A stretch of 64,000 bases of DNA from Dinghuibacter silviterrae. GTDB lineage: Bacteria > Bacteroidota > Bacteroidia > Chitinophagales > Chitinophagaceae. Location: the NCBI RefSeq assembly GCF_004366355.1, contig NZ_SODV01000002.1, forward strand, positions 1,652,768-1,716,767. The letters are read 5' to 3'. Shown here piece by piece: positions 42,266-50,900 of this stretch; the first letter of the stretch is position 1, and every line of letters starts with the position of its first letter. The notes under the pieces are model-generated. The model did not search any database. It worked only from the letters and a program-made list of their open reading frames with translations, and was not told the DNA's origin. The translations under genes and the position numbers were made by a program.

Positions 42266-44538
42266 TAGCGCACCGTCACCTGTATCACCTTCCCCGTAGA
42301 AAGAATGACAATCGCCTTCCCGTCCAGGCAATCCTTGTACCGCGCGTACACGCCTTCGGACTGGTGTACCCCATTGATGGTCAATGAGTTGTTTTCCACG
42401 ACAATGCGGACGTTGCAGCTCCCGGACAGGAACCCGTCGGTTTCCAGCTTATGGACGAGGTCCACGGAAGTGTTGCGGATGGACTTGGAACAGTCCTGGT
42501 CGGTGCTGTTCTCGTCCTCGCTGGAAGCACTGGAAGGACCGGACGCTTCGCTGTAGGCTTCTCCGGAGGCGGAGGCGTTTTCACGGCTGCGGCTGGCCTG
42601 AGGGGAATAGGAGAGCGTATACCGTTCCCGGTAGGCGGTGGCCGTTTTGTGTTTCTGGGACACCGTATAGGTAACGGGGATGAACTTCCAGCGGGAAGAC
42701 GCCGTGTTGGTAACGGCCGGCGTCTGGAACTCCGGCTGATCCGCGGATATCCCATTGTCGTCGTCTTCCGCTTGCTGGTCGAGGACTTTGGCTTTTAAGC
42801 GGCCTCCGTAGCCATTGCGGCTGCTGTACCCATTGATGCCCCTGGCCGCGTCATGGAGCTTTTTATCGATGGCCTGGATCACCAGGACGGTATTCTTTTT
42901 TTCCTGGGTAATTTCTTCCTGGACCCGGCGGCTTTGTTCCTTGGACAGGTGCCGGCTTTGGAGCTCCAGTTCGTGGAGCTGGATCAACTGGATCTGGCGG
43001 TCTTTGAGGCTGGCGAGCCGCTGCGCTTCCGCTGTCTTTGACATGGCGAGCCGCAGGGCCTCTTCGTCCTTTGTCTGCGAAAGCCGCTGCGCCCGGTAAT
43101 CGCGGGCCTGGTCCTCGTACACCCGGGCCAACTCGTCCTGGCGTTGTTGCAGGGCTTCCTGTCCGATCCGGAAGGCTTTCCTCAACTGTACCTGGAGCGT
43201 ATCCATCTGAAATTTGATGGCGCGGATGGAATCCGCCCGGAAGTAGAAGGTCTTGGGATTCAACGTCATCCGCATCACCTTGTCCGGGGAATACGTAGGC
43301 GGCGCGATCCAGACAGCATTACCCGAAGGTTGAGATTCATCGATCACCACGTCGTCCTCCGGTGAGGAAGAGGGGGCATCGCTGGCGCTCCTTGGAGAAG
43401 GTGCCGGCGCAGGGCAGGCGTGGTGCGTCTTGACGGGCGCCGGCGCGGGCGCCTCGATCACGGGTTCCGGTGCCACCGGCGCCACCGGGGGCGGCGAAGG
43501 CAGCAGCACGGCCATCGTCTTCAAAATAGGCTTGTGCTCGATATTCTCCGGCGTCAGCCAGGCCAAAGACGCCAGGATGCCCGCGGTAATCAGCAGGGCC
43601 ATCAGCTTTTGCCCATAGTTCATCGGCCGGGAAGGCACATTCATGATCCGCCGGATACGGTCCAAAAGGTCGGTTTTACCGGCCGCCGCCATGGCCAGCT
43701 CGGGGGACAGGCGTTGTTGCTCCAGGCTGAGCAGGGCGGAGGCATAGACGTGCGGGTTGTAGCGGAACTGCAGGACGAAGTCGTCGCAGCTGTTCTCCCG
43801 CTCCGTCCGGATATGCCGTGCGATGAGCTGTGCAAAAGGATTAAAGAACAAGACGGTGTCCATCACCGTGAGAATCAGGTTGAGGAGGTAGTCGTTGCGT
43901 TTGATGTGGGCCAGCTCGTGCAAGAGGATCGCCTCCACCTGCTCGGGGCTGAGGTGGTTAAAACTGGCGATGGGCAGCAGGATCAGGGGCTTCAGGTAGC
44001 CGATGGTGGCCGGGATGTCGATTTTTTCGCTCAGCCAGACCCGGATGTCCCGGCGGATACCGATCCGGGCCGCCAGCTCCTGTACATAGACCCGCCATTC
44101 GACGTCGATCTTGGAAAGCCCCTCGGTCCGGACCGCCTGGACGTGGCGATAGGCCTTAAACACCCGCGCCAGCAGGAACGCAAGGACCAACAGGTAGGCC
44201 CCGGACAGGTAGGGCAGGTAGTGCTCGGACCAGGCCAGGGCTCGGTTGATCCAAAAGAGTGGGTCATGCGACTCGGGGGAGACCGAAAACGTCCTGGCGA
44301 ACGTCGTCGGGGGCGCCATCTTCAGCTTCCAGTAGTGCTCCGCCAGGGAGCAAACGAACCATCCGAAACCCGCCATCTGGAGTACCGTGGCGGCGCCGGT
44401 CTTAACCGAAGACCGGATGTTCCGCCACACACCGAAACAAAGCTGGTAGATGGTCCAGAGAAGCGCCATCTGCCAAAGACTGCCGGCAATGGCCCATCCC
44501 AATGCCTGGAGGAAAGCAGACCCACTCAGGGAAGTCAT
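42265..44538 (-). CDS. BlaR1/MecR1-family M56 membrane peptidase
   Basis: 757-residue antirepressor-type membrane metalloprotease. The N-terminal half is polytopic (helices at about 12-35, 50-68, 108-125 and 215-235). The zinc motif H207-E-L-A-H211 lies in LLHELAHIKRND, with a downstream ENSCDDF Glu/Asp region. After a helix near 310 comes a Pro-rich linker and a long periplasmic, Gln/Arg-rich helical domain ending in a small beta domain (NVRIVVENNSLTINGV). The penicillin-binding sensor domain of staphylococcal BlaR1 is absent, so the stimulus may not be a beta-lactam. It follows BlaI directly. Confidence 0.9.
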   Translation of the reverse strand: MTSLSGSAFLQALGWAIAGSLWQMALLWTIYQLCFGVWRNIRSSVKTGAATVLQMAGFGWFVCSLAEHYWKLKMAPPTTFARTFSVSPESHDPLFWINRALAWSEHYLPYLSGAYLLVLAFLLARVFKAYRHVQAVRTEGLSKIDVEWRVYVQELAARIGIRRDIRVWLSEKIDIPATIGYLKPLILLPIASFNHLSPEQVEAILLHELAHIKRNDYLLNLILTVMDTVLFFNPFAQLIARHIRTERENSCDDFVLQFRYNPHVYASALLSLEQQRLSPELAMAAAGKTDLLDRIRRIMNVPSRPMNYGQKLMALLITAGILASLAWLTPENIEHKPILKTMAVLLPSPPPVAPVAPEPVIEAPAPAPVKTHHACPAPAPSPRSASDAPSSSPEDDVVIDESQPSGNAVWIAPPTYSPDKVMRMTLNPKTFYFRADSIRAIKFQMDTLQVQLRKAFRIGQEALQQRQDELARVYEDQARDYRAQRLSQTKDEEALRLAMSKTAEAQRLASLKDRQIQLIQLHELELQSRHLSKEQSRRVQEEITQEKKNTVLVIQAIDKKLHDAARGINGYSSRNGYGGRLKAKVLDQQAEDDDNGISADQPEFQTPAVTNTASSRWKFIPVTYTVSQKHKTATAYRERYTLSYSPQASRSRENASASGEAYSEASGPSSASSEDENSTDQDCSKSIRNTSVDLVHKLETDGFLSGSCNVRIVVENNSLTINGVHQSEGVYARYKDCLDGKAIVILSTGKVIQVTVR

Positions 44539-44539
44539 G

Positions 44540-44917
44540 TTACTGATTTTTGAGGTTGTCCAATAAACGTTGGATCTCTTCCAGTTCGCCCGCGGACGTC
44601 TTGTGTTGCCCCAGGGCCTGCATCACCAGCTGGGCCGGGGAACCCTGGAAAAGCGTATCGACCATCCGGCTGACCAGTTGTTTCTGGGTCTTTTCCCGGC
44701 TGGCCAGGGGTTCGTAGACATGGGTCTTGCTGCTCTCGTCCCGTTTCACCAGCCCCTTGTCATACATGATCTGCATCAGTTTGAGCGTCGTGGTATACCC
44801 AACATCCTTTGTCTGGGCAAGGGTTTCATGCACCTCCCGCACGGTTGCCTTTTGTTTTTCCCACAATACCTGGAGAATCTCCAGTTCACTTTCGGTTGGC
44901 TTTAATTGTTTACCCAT
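44540..44917 (-). CDS. BlaI/MecI/CopY-family transcriptional repressor
   Basis: 125-residue winged-helix repressor. LKPTESELEILQVLWEKQ and TYTTTLKLMQIMYDKGLVKR-like wing sequence (GYTTTLKLMQ) are family hallmarks. The C-terminal dimerisation helix is LVSRMVDTLFQGSPAQLV. It is normally removed when its partner M56 protease is activated. It is translated one base before the BlaR1 start and preceded by a promoter with two TCGTA/TACGA dyads, suggesting autorepression. Confidence 0.93.
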   Translation of the reverse strand: MGKQLKPTESELEILQVLWEKQKATVREVHETLAQTKDVGYTTTLKLMQIMYDKGLVKRDESSKTHVYEPLASREKTQKQLVSRMVDTLFQGSPAQLVMQALGQHKTSAGELEEIQRLLDNLKNQ

Positions 44918-44919
44918 TT

Positions 44920-44948
44920 TACGATAATTTTCGTACTCAAATATACGA
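44920..44948 (-). promoter_or_regulatory. BlaI operators overlapping the blaI-blaR1 promoter
   Basis: Two interlocked dyads: TACGATAATTTTCGTA (44920-44935) and TCGTA...TACGA (44931-44948), sharing one half-site. The -7 box TATATTTG (minus strand, 44938-44945) sits inside the second dyad. BlaI/MecI repressors bind such TAC-rich dyads. Confidence 0.7.
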
Positions 44949-45011
44949 GTTGGTTCGTGGGATCAAAACCGTTTATCAAATTTGTGGAAAAATTAGGGAG
45001 CCTTCCGTGCG

Positions 45012-45809
45012 TTAAGGCGCCTTCCGCGCGGGCGCGCGGTGTCCCCCGCCCCCAAATCGCCGCCCCAAGATAACTTTAAAGATGCTCCGGTCGATACTGG
45101 GCGTCAACCCGAACCCGTACCCGGCATTAAATTCCCAGCGCGGATCGAAGTCTGCGTCCACGGCAATGAACAACTGGTGCTGCTGGACCGCCACCGGGTC
45201 AAACTTTTGAAAAGGCCCCACGGAGCCATAATATTCGATCCCCGGCGCCCAGACCTTCCCGATCTGGTAGCTGAACTTGAAATCCGGTGCAAAAATGGCC
45301 CCCCGCCCGGCGTCCGCGCCTTTAAAAGTATAGTCCACCACCGGGTTAAAGGCCAGGTAAACCGGGCCCAGTTGTTTGTCGACGATCGGCCGGATTTCCA
45401 GTGTCCAGGGATCCGGGTCATAACCGTCCTTGACAAACCCGGCCTCAAAGGAGATACTGACCCCCACCGGCCAGTTCCAGGAGGTGGGCGCCATAAACCG
45501 GGGCCGGATATGGCTGCCTACATAATTGCTCCGCCCCATATCCCCGATACAATTAAAGATGTAAAAACCCACCTCGAACCAGGGCGTAAACCCATGGGTG
45601 ATCTCGATGGTCTCCCGGTCCATGTGATTCGTGGAGACAACCCCGTCCGCCGCCCCGTTCCCGATAAAACTATAGTTGCTGTGGAGCTCGACCATCGTGG
45701 TGTCCTTGCCCACGGTAGGCGACGCATAGACCTGGATCTCGTAATTGTCCTGGGCTTGTACAACGAAAAAGGCGAAAAGAAAGAGGGCGAGGAGGGTGGC
45801 GAACTTCAT
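45012..45809 (-). CDS. putative outer-membrane beta-barrel protein
   Basis: 265 residues with a signal peptide (LFLFAFFVVQAQ). Alternating aromatic/polar strands such as FTPWFEVGFYIFNCIGDMG, VYLAFNPVVDYTF and FKFSYQIGKVWAPGIEYYG suggest an outer-membrane barrel of the transporter-like/uncharacterised type. The last residues (RRFGGGGHRAPARKAP) fall in a GC-rich stretch and look like a tacked-on tail. No partner gene is adjacent. Function is unknown. Confidence 0.65.
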   Translation of the reverse strand: MKFATLLALFLFAFFVVQAQDNYEIQVYASPTVGKDTTMVELHSNYSFIGNGAADGVVSTNHMDRETIEITHGFTPWFEVGFYIFNCIGDMGRSNYVGSHIRPRFMAPTSWNWPVGVSISFEAGFVKDGYDPDPWTLEIRPIVDKQLGPVYLAFNPVVDYTFKGADAGRGAIFAPDFKFSYQIGKVWAPGIEYYGSVGPFQKFDPVAVQQHQLFIAVDADFDPRWEFNAGYGFGLTPSIDRSIFKVILGRRFGGGGHRAPARKAP

Positions 45810-45908
45810 GAGATAAAAATAGAAGGCAAAACTGAGTATTTTTTGAGGAAAAAGGAGAAATGCCCAGCCTCATAAATTGATGAGCCGCCGGCCCTCAGTG
45901 CCGAAGCG

Positions 45909-46838
45909 CTAGGCGCCCAGGCGCGGGTCCCGCGCCGGCTCGTGCCGCAGTTGCGTGATCCCGGTGGCCGTTCGCTCCCGCCGCATCGCCTTCGTCGTCT
46001 TTGTCCTCCCGTCGGGGCTCCACCCCGGCGCCCCAAAGACAAACAGCCACGCCTGCCGCCAGGTACGCGCCCGCCCCAGGTCACGCGCCATGCGCACCCA
46101 TTCGTGAAACGCCACCCTGACCGGGTTAAACGTATGGACGTTTTGGGTCAGCCCATAGGTGGGCCGCCGGACCTCCGCCTCGAAGGTCCCGAAAAGCCGG
46201 TCCCAGACGATCAGCGTCCCCGCGTGGTTCTTATCCAGGTAGTCGATGTCCGAACCGTGGTGGACCCGGTGGTGGGACGGCGTATTGAAAACGGCCTCGT
46301 ACCACCGCGGCATCTTCCCGACCACCTCGGTATGGATCCAAAACTGGTACAAAAGGCTAAAGGATTGCATCGCCAGGATCATCCCAGGTTCAAAACCCAC
46401 CAGGGGCATCCACGTCCAGAAAATAAAAGCCCCCGTGATGTCCCCCGTCCAGGTCTGCCGGAGGGCCGCCGCGAGGTTATACCGCTCCGAGGAATGATGG
46501 ACCACGTGCGACGCCCAGAACCACCGGACTTCGTGAGAGGTCCGGTGGAACCAGTAGTAGCTGAAGTCGTCCGCAAAAAAACACAGGACCCACGCCCACC
46601 AGGCGCCATAAGGGATGGTCCATAACCGGTACCGGTAGATCAGCAGGAAGACCGCCAGGATAAGCGACTTACTTACCAGCCCTACCGCCAGGTTCCCCAG
46701 CCCCAGGGCGATGCTCGTCGACGCATCTTTCACCTCGTAGAGCTCCCGTTGTGTCCGTACCGCGTAGATGACTTCGGCGACGATCAGGAGGATAAAGCCG
46801 GGGATCGCATGGACCAGGATGGACGGAGCATGATGCAT
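45909..46838 (-). CDS. sterol desaturase / fatty acid hydroxylase family protein
   Basis: 309-residue integral membrane di-iron enzyme of the sterol desaturase superfamily, acting on lipid C-H bonds. The histidine boxes are present in order: HRTSHE, HVVHHSS and HHRVHHGSD, with a further HTEVVG His. Four or more hydrophobic helices precede and separate them. The tail after about residue 265 is Arg-rich (GRTKTTKAMRRERTATG) and ends in a 17-bp GC palindrome at DNA level. It is the downstream neighbour of azoR on the same strand, 18 bases away. Confidence 0.9.
   Translation of the reverse strand: MHHAPSILVHAIPGFILLIVAEVIYAVRTQRELYEVKDASTSIALGLGNLAVGLVSKSLILAVFLLIYRYRLWTIPYGAWWAWVLCFFADDFSYYWFHRTSHEVRWFWASHVVHHSSERYNLAAALRQTWTGDITGAFIFWTWMPLVGFEPGMILAMQSFSLLYQFWIHTEVVGKMPRWYEAVFNTPSHHRVHHGSDIDYLDKNHAGTLIVWDRLFGTFEAEVRRPTYGLTQNVHTFNPVRVAFHEWVRMARDLGRARTWRQAWLFVFGAPGWSPDGRTKTTKAMRRERTATGITQLRHEPARDPRLGA
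45920..45936. repeat. 17-bp GC-rich palindrome at the 3' end of the sterol-desaturase-like gene
   Basis: GGCGCGGG-T-CCCGCGCC, perfect 8-bp arms inside the last codons. One of several gene-end palindromes in the window. Confidence 0.6.
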
Positions 46839-46856
46839 TCCTACAAGGTACGAAAC

Positions 46857-47450
46857 CTAGAGGACAATGCTGTCTACGGCCCTCTCGAACGCGCCCACCT
46901 TCGTTTCCGGACGGTTTACCCCTTCCGCCCGGATGACGGTGATGTCGTTCATCCCGATCGTACTGAGTATCCGCTGCAGGTAAGGCACCACGAAGTCGTA
47001 CTCCTTCATCGGCCCTTCGGAATACACCCAGCCGGAAGCAACCGCCAGGTACACCTTCTTTCCGGTGATGAGCCCTTCGATTCCGGTTGCCCCGGGTTTG
47101 AACGTGACCCCGACCCGTACAATCTGATCCAGCCAGGCCTTCAGACTGGAGGGGATGCTGAAGTTGTACATCGGCGCCCCGATCACCAGGATGTCCGCGT
47201 CCCAAATGGCCTGGATTGCCTCGTTTGAATACCGGATCGCTTCTTCATTTTCCGGGGTCCACGCGTCAGCCGGCGTAAAAAACGCGGCGATGTGCTTCTC
47301 ATTCACATGCGGTAAGTGTCTAAGGTCTTTGGTGGTTACCGTGCTGCCTGGGTAGGCCGTCAGCAACTTGTCGATAATCGCATTGCCCAGCTTGAGGCTA
47401 ACGCTCTCCCCGCTGCGGGGACTCGAAATAACGTGCAGGATCTTTTTCAT
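46857..47450 (-). CDS. azoR: FMN-dependent NADH-azoreductase
   Basis: Flavodoxin-fold quinone/azo reductase, 197 residues, reducing quinones and azo dyes with NADH. The FMN site uses SSPRSGESVSLKLG near the N-terminus and the hallmark APMYNFSIPSSLKAWLDQI. AVASGWVYSEGPMKEYD is the usual variant of the SRGG block. It is divergent from an HxlR regulator across an 87-base gap with a palindromic operator candidate, an arrangement like electrophile-stress azoreductase genes. Probably detoxifies quinones. Confidence 0.93.
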   Translation of the reverse strand: MKKILHVISSPRSGESVSLKLGNAIIDKLLTAYPGSTVTTKDLRHLPHVNEKHIAAFFTPADAWTPENEEAIRYSNEAIQAIWDADILVIGAPMYNFSIPSSLKAWLDQIVRVGVTFKPGATGIEGLITGKKVYLAVASGWVYSEGPMKEYDFVVPYLQRILSTIGMNDITVIRAEGVNRPETKVGAFERAVDSIVL

Positions 47451-47454
47451 AAGG

Positions 47455-47462
47455 CAAAACTA
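47455..47462 (-). promoter_or_regulatory. candidate -7 box of azoR
   Basis: TAGTTTTG on the minus strand, 4 bases before the azoR ATG; implies a near-leaderless transcript. Confidence 0.5.
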
Positions 47463-47496
47463 GACCCGCATGCTTATAAAAAGTAAGTAGTAAACT

Positions 47497-47517
47497 AAAG
47501 GTTAGTAGTTACCTTTG
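47497..47517. promoter_or_regulatory. candidate HxlR operator overlapping the hxlR-type promoter
   Basis: AAAGGTTAGTAGTTACCTTT (47497-47516) has perfect 6-bp outer arms. A TACCTTTG -7 box for the HxlR gene (47510-47517) overlaps its right arm. Position suits autoregulation and azoR control. Confidence 0.5.
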
Positions 47518-47537
47518 GGTTAGTAAAAGGAATAAAG

Positions 47538-47966
47538 ATGCCCGTAAACGGAAGACCCCAAACCTTACAAGGATGCATGGCCGCCATGGGCGCCGTGCAA
47601 GACGCCTTATACGTCGTAGGCGGAAAATGGAAATTACCGGTGATCGTCGCCCTGAGGGAGAACGGCCCCCTTCGCTTTAACGAACTCCAAAGGTCCGTAC
47701 GGGGCATCTCCGCCCGGGTCCTGTCCACCGAATTGAAACAACTGGAGCTAAACGGTTTTCTGGAGCGCTCGGTCGACACCGGTACCCCGGTGGTGGTGGA
47801 ATACCGGCTGACGCCTTATGCCGACACACTCAGTCCCGTCCTGGGCGCCCTGCGCGAGTGGGGTGCGATGCACCGGGAGAAGATCCGCGGGCGCGAGCCG
47901 GCCGCGTCCGCCGCGCCGGCCGACGGCCCGCCCGCAGATGCCGGTATCGGCGTACCCGCGCTTTAG
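47538..47966 (+). CDS. HxlR-family redox-type regulator
   Basis: 142 residues. Winged-helix domain: LYVVGGKWKLPVIVALREN, then LRFNELQRSVRGISARVLST and a wing at VVVEYRLTPYAD. Cys13 (QGCMAAM) occupies the position of the conserved redox cysteine used by YodB-type HxlR regulators. The last 25 residues are Ala/Pro-rich (GREPAASAAPADGPPADAG) and coded by a GC-rich palindromic stretch, so they may be a late addition. It is divergent from azoR and overlaps the convergent PLC-GH92 gene by 4 bases. Confidence 0.9.
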   Translation: MPVNGRPQTLQGCMAAMGAVQDALYVVGGKWKLPVIVALRENGPLRFNELQRSVRGISARVLSTELKQLELNGFLERSVDTGTPVVVEYRLTPYADTLSPVLGALREWGAMHREKIRGREPAASAAPADGPPADAGIGVPAL

Positions 47967-50900
47967 CTCTTCGACGGCGGCGCCCCGCCCCCCCAACCTG
48001 CCGGTGCCTCGCCCATTTCTAATTCCAGCACCCCGCCCTTGACTATGTCGGCATGCTCGATCCACGACTGCCCAAACGGCACCCCGTTGAGCCGGGCCGA
48101 TTGTATATAGATGTTCTTATCGGAAAGATGGTTCGCCACGATCCGGAAGGTTTTCCCGTCCTCCAGGTGTACGACGGTTGATGCAAAAAACGGCGACGTA
48201 ATCAGGTAATAAGACTGCCCCGCATTCGGATACAGCCCCATCATGTGAAAGTCCAGCCAGGACGACATCGCCCCCGAGTCGTCGTTCCCGGGCAGCCCCG
48301 CCATGGACGTGCCGTAGGACCGGTGGATGATGTCGCGGACGAGTTTGGAGCTGAGATCCGGCCGGCCGATCCAGTGGTACAAAACGGGCGTCAGGAAAGA
48401 GGGCTCGTTGGTGACATTGAAATAATGATTCCCGAAAAAAGTATCCAGACGCTGCTGGAATGCCTCGGCCCCCCCGGTCTTGCGGATAAGGGAGGCGACA
48501 TCGTGCGGCGCGTACAGGGAGTATTCCCAGGAGCTGCCCTCATACATAAAGCCGCACCACCAGCACACGCAGTTGGGGTAGTCCCGGGTAAGGGGCGTAT
48601 AAGCAATAGAGGGGGCACGCGGATTGAGTACATCGCATCCGATCGAGTCCACCCAGCGGCCGGAAGGATCCCGCGGTAGGATAAAGCCGGTGGACCCGTG
48701 GTCGGTGTAGGGCCGCCACAGGTTTTGCCAGTTGTCGGACTGGTGAAGAAACCGTTCATAGGCGTCAGTATGACCGAGTCCGCGGGCGACCTCGGCGATA
48801 CAGTAATCGTCATACGCGTATTCCACGGTACGGTTCCCGGAGCGGACAAAACGGTTGGAGACATAGCCGAGCGTGTTGTAGTCGGTCAGCCCGCCCCGGC
48901 CTTCTTTTTCCTCATTTCCCCCGGGCGGTACATTGGCGTCCTTGAGCATTGCCCGGAAGCCTTCTTCATAATCGATCCCCTGTAATCCTTTGACGTACGC
49001 ATCAGCGATCAGGACCTCGGCATTCGAGCCCCCCTGGGTACGCCCGTTGTCGTTGCCACTCCGGGCATCGGGCATATAGCCGGCCCGGTGGTAAATGTTC
49101 AGCAAGGCATTGACGATGTCTATTTCCCGCGATGGGGTGATCAAAGTAATCAGCGGGTTGGAAGAACGGAAGGTATCCCAGATGGCATAGAAGTCGTCAT
49201 AGTAGGGCAGGGGAGACTGCCACAGCGGGTTTTCCCCCGTCCGGTCCACGGGTTGAAGCATCGTATGGTAAAGACCGGTATAGAACATCACCTTTTGATC
49301 GGATGTGCCATCAATGGCGATCTTGCTCAACAACGCCTCCCACTTGTCCTGGGTCTGGTGGAGGATTTCCTCGAAACTCCACCGGGGTGTTTCCTCGTCG
49401 ATGTTCTCGCGCGCTTTGAGGGCGCTGATATAAGAGATACCGAATTTGACAAGGATCGTGTCCCCGCCGTCGAAAAAGGCGATGGCTCCGTTTTTGTCGC
49501 CGGCGTCAAATTGCTGAAGCCCGGGCTGCAGCTTCCCGTCCCTGAACGTAGCCCTCTGCGCTGCGGGCCGGTTAAAGACCGCAGAGAAATACACCGTATA
49601 GGCGGCACCGTTATTCCACCCGCCCCGGATACGGCTGTACCCGCGGATTTCCGTGGGAGATACCCACTGGGTCTCGCAGCCGACAAACTGCTGGTTCTCG
49701 CGCCCGTCGGGATCGGGGGTTTCGCCCAGGTATTCCCCCGGGTCGATCTTGATGCCCTTGCGCCCCTTTTGACCAAACACAAAGCGGTAAAAGGCGACAC
49801 GGCGGGACGCGGTGAGCTCGGTCTTGATGTTCCACTTGGTCAGGCGCACACCGTAATAACCCAGCGCCGCTGTCTCCTGGTCGCGGAGCGACGTTTGGTG
49901 GACCGAGTCAAAGTCCCCGCCAAAGGGCATGATGGTGATGTTCCCGTATTTGGCACCCCCGCCCGTTCCACTGACATGGGTCTGGCTAAAGCCATAGACC
50001 GGCATCCGGGGATCCACCGAGTACCCGCTGTTGGAATGCATGCTGTTGTCCGGTCCGGGTTTGACCATCCCAAAGGGACAGGAGGGGCCGATAAAGATGT
50101 GCCCCAGGCCCGCGGCCCCGATAAACGGATCGACATAGGTGACTAATTTGTCCGGGAAAACGGTGTCCCGGCGTATATAGGTCCCGTTCTCGAAGCTGAT
50201 CTTATAGTCGGATGGGAAAAAGGTGCTCTTATAATAATAATCCGTGGTGATCACCTGGGCCCCGGAGGCGCAGGCGGCCTCAAAGCTGCTGCGGTCGTTC
50301 GCACGTGCCTCCTTCGTATCCGCGTCGGCCCGGGTCCGGATCATGTACCCTTTCTGAACCAGCGAGCGTATCAACGCGCTGTCTTTTTTGGCATCGTTCA
50401 TGATCAGGAAGGCTGCCTCTGGAGTCCCCACCGGGGCGTCCGCGAAGAACACCCTCCCTTTCAAAGAGGGGTGTCCGGCGATGTACGCCTGCCGTTTTTC
50501 CCCGTGCTCGTCCAGGACAAACATAAACTTCCCGCGCGCCGCGCGCATCGTGGGCCAATGACCCGCCAGGACTGCTTTTTCGAGGGTGGGGTAGTCGCCC
50601 CTGACGTCGTCCGGCGTGATGAGGTTTTCCCTGCCCAGGTAGTCCAGGATCTCCTTGTCCAACCGGTCGAAGACCGCGGAGGTGAACTTTTCCGGGAGGT
50701 TTTCGGGGGACAGCTTGAACGCCTCATCCTTGGCGTTCATCGTTATGTAGATGGGATAGTGGTTGGGGTGTTTGTCGGACCAGGCCTTGAGCTCCCGCAG
50801 GCAACCCGAAAAGGTGAGCTGGCTGCTCCGGAAGTCGATGTCCTGTATGTGAAAGACCTTGAAGCCCGGTTGGTTCATCACGCCCCCGGTATCATAAGGA

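Noticed and set aside
43420-44553. 377-codon plus-strand frame opposite BlaR1
   Set aside because: Antisense to the HELAH-containing M56 gene and lacks any domain pattern.
40598-44917. Metallo-beta-lactamase and BlaR1/BlaI as one induced resistance unit
   Set aside because: A WbqC-like gene on the opposite strand lies between them and the BlaI dyad is absent from the lactamase promoter.
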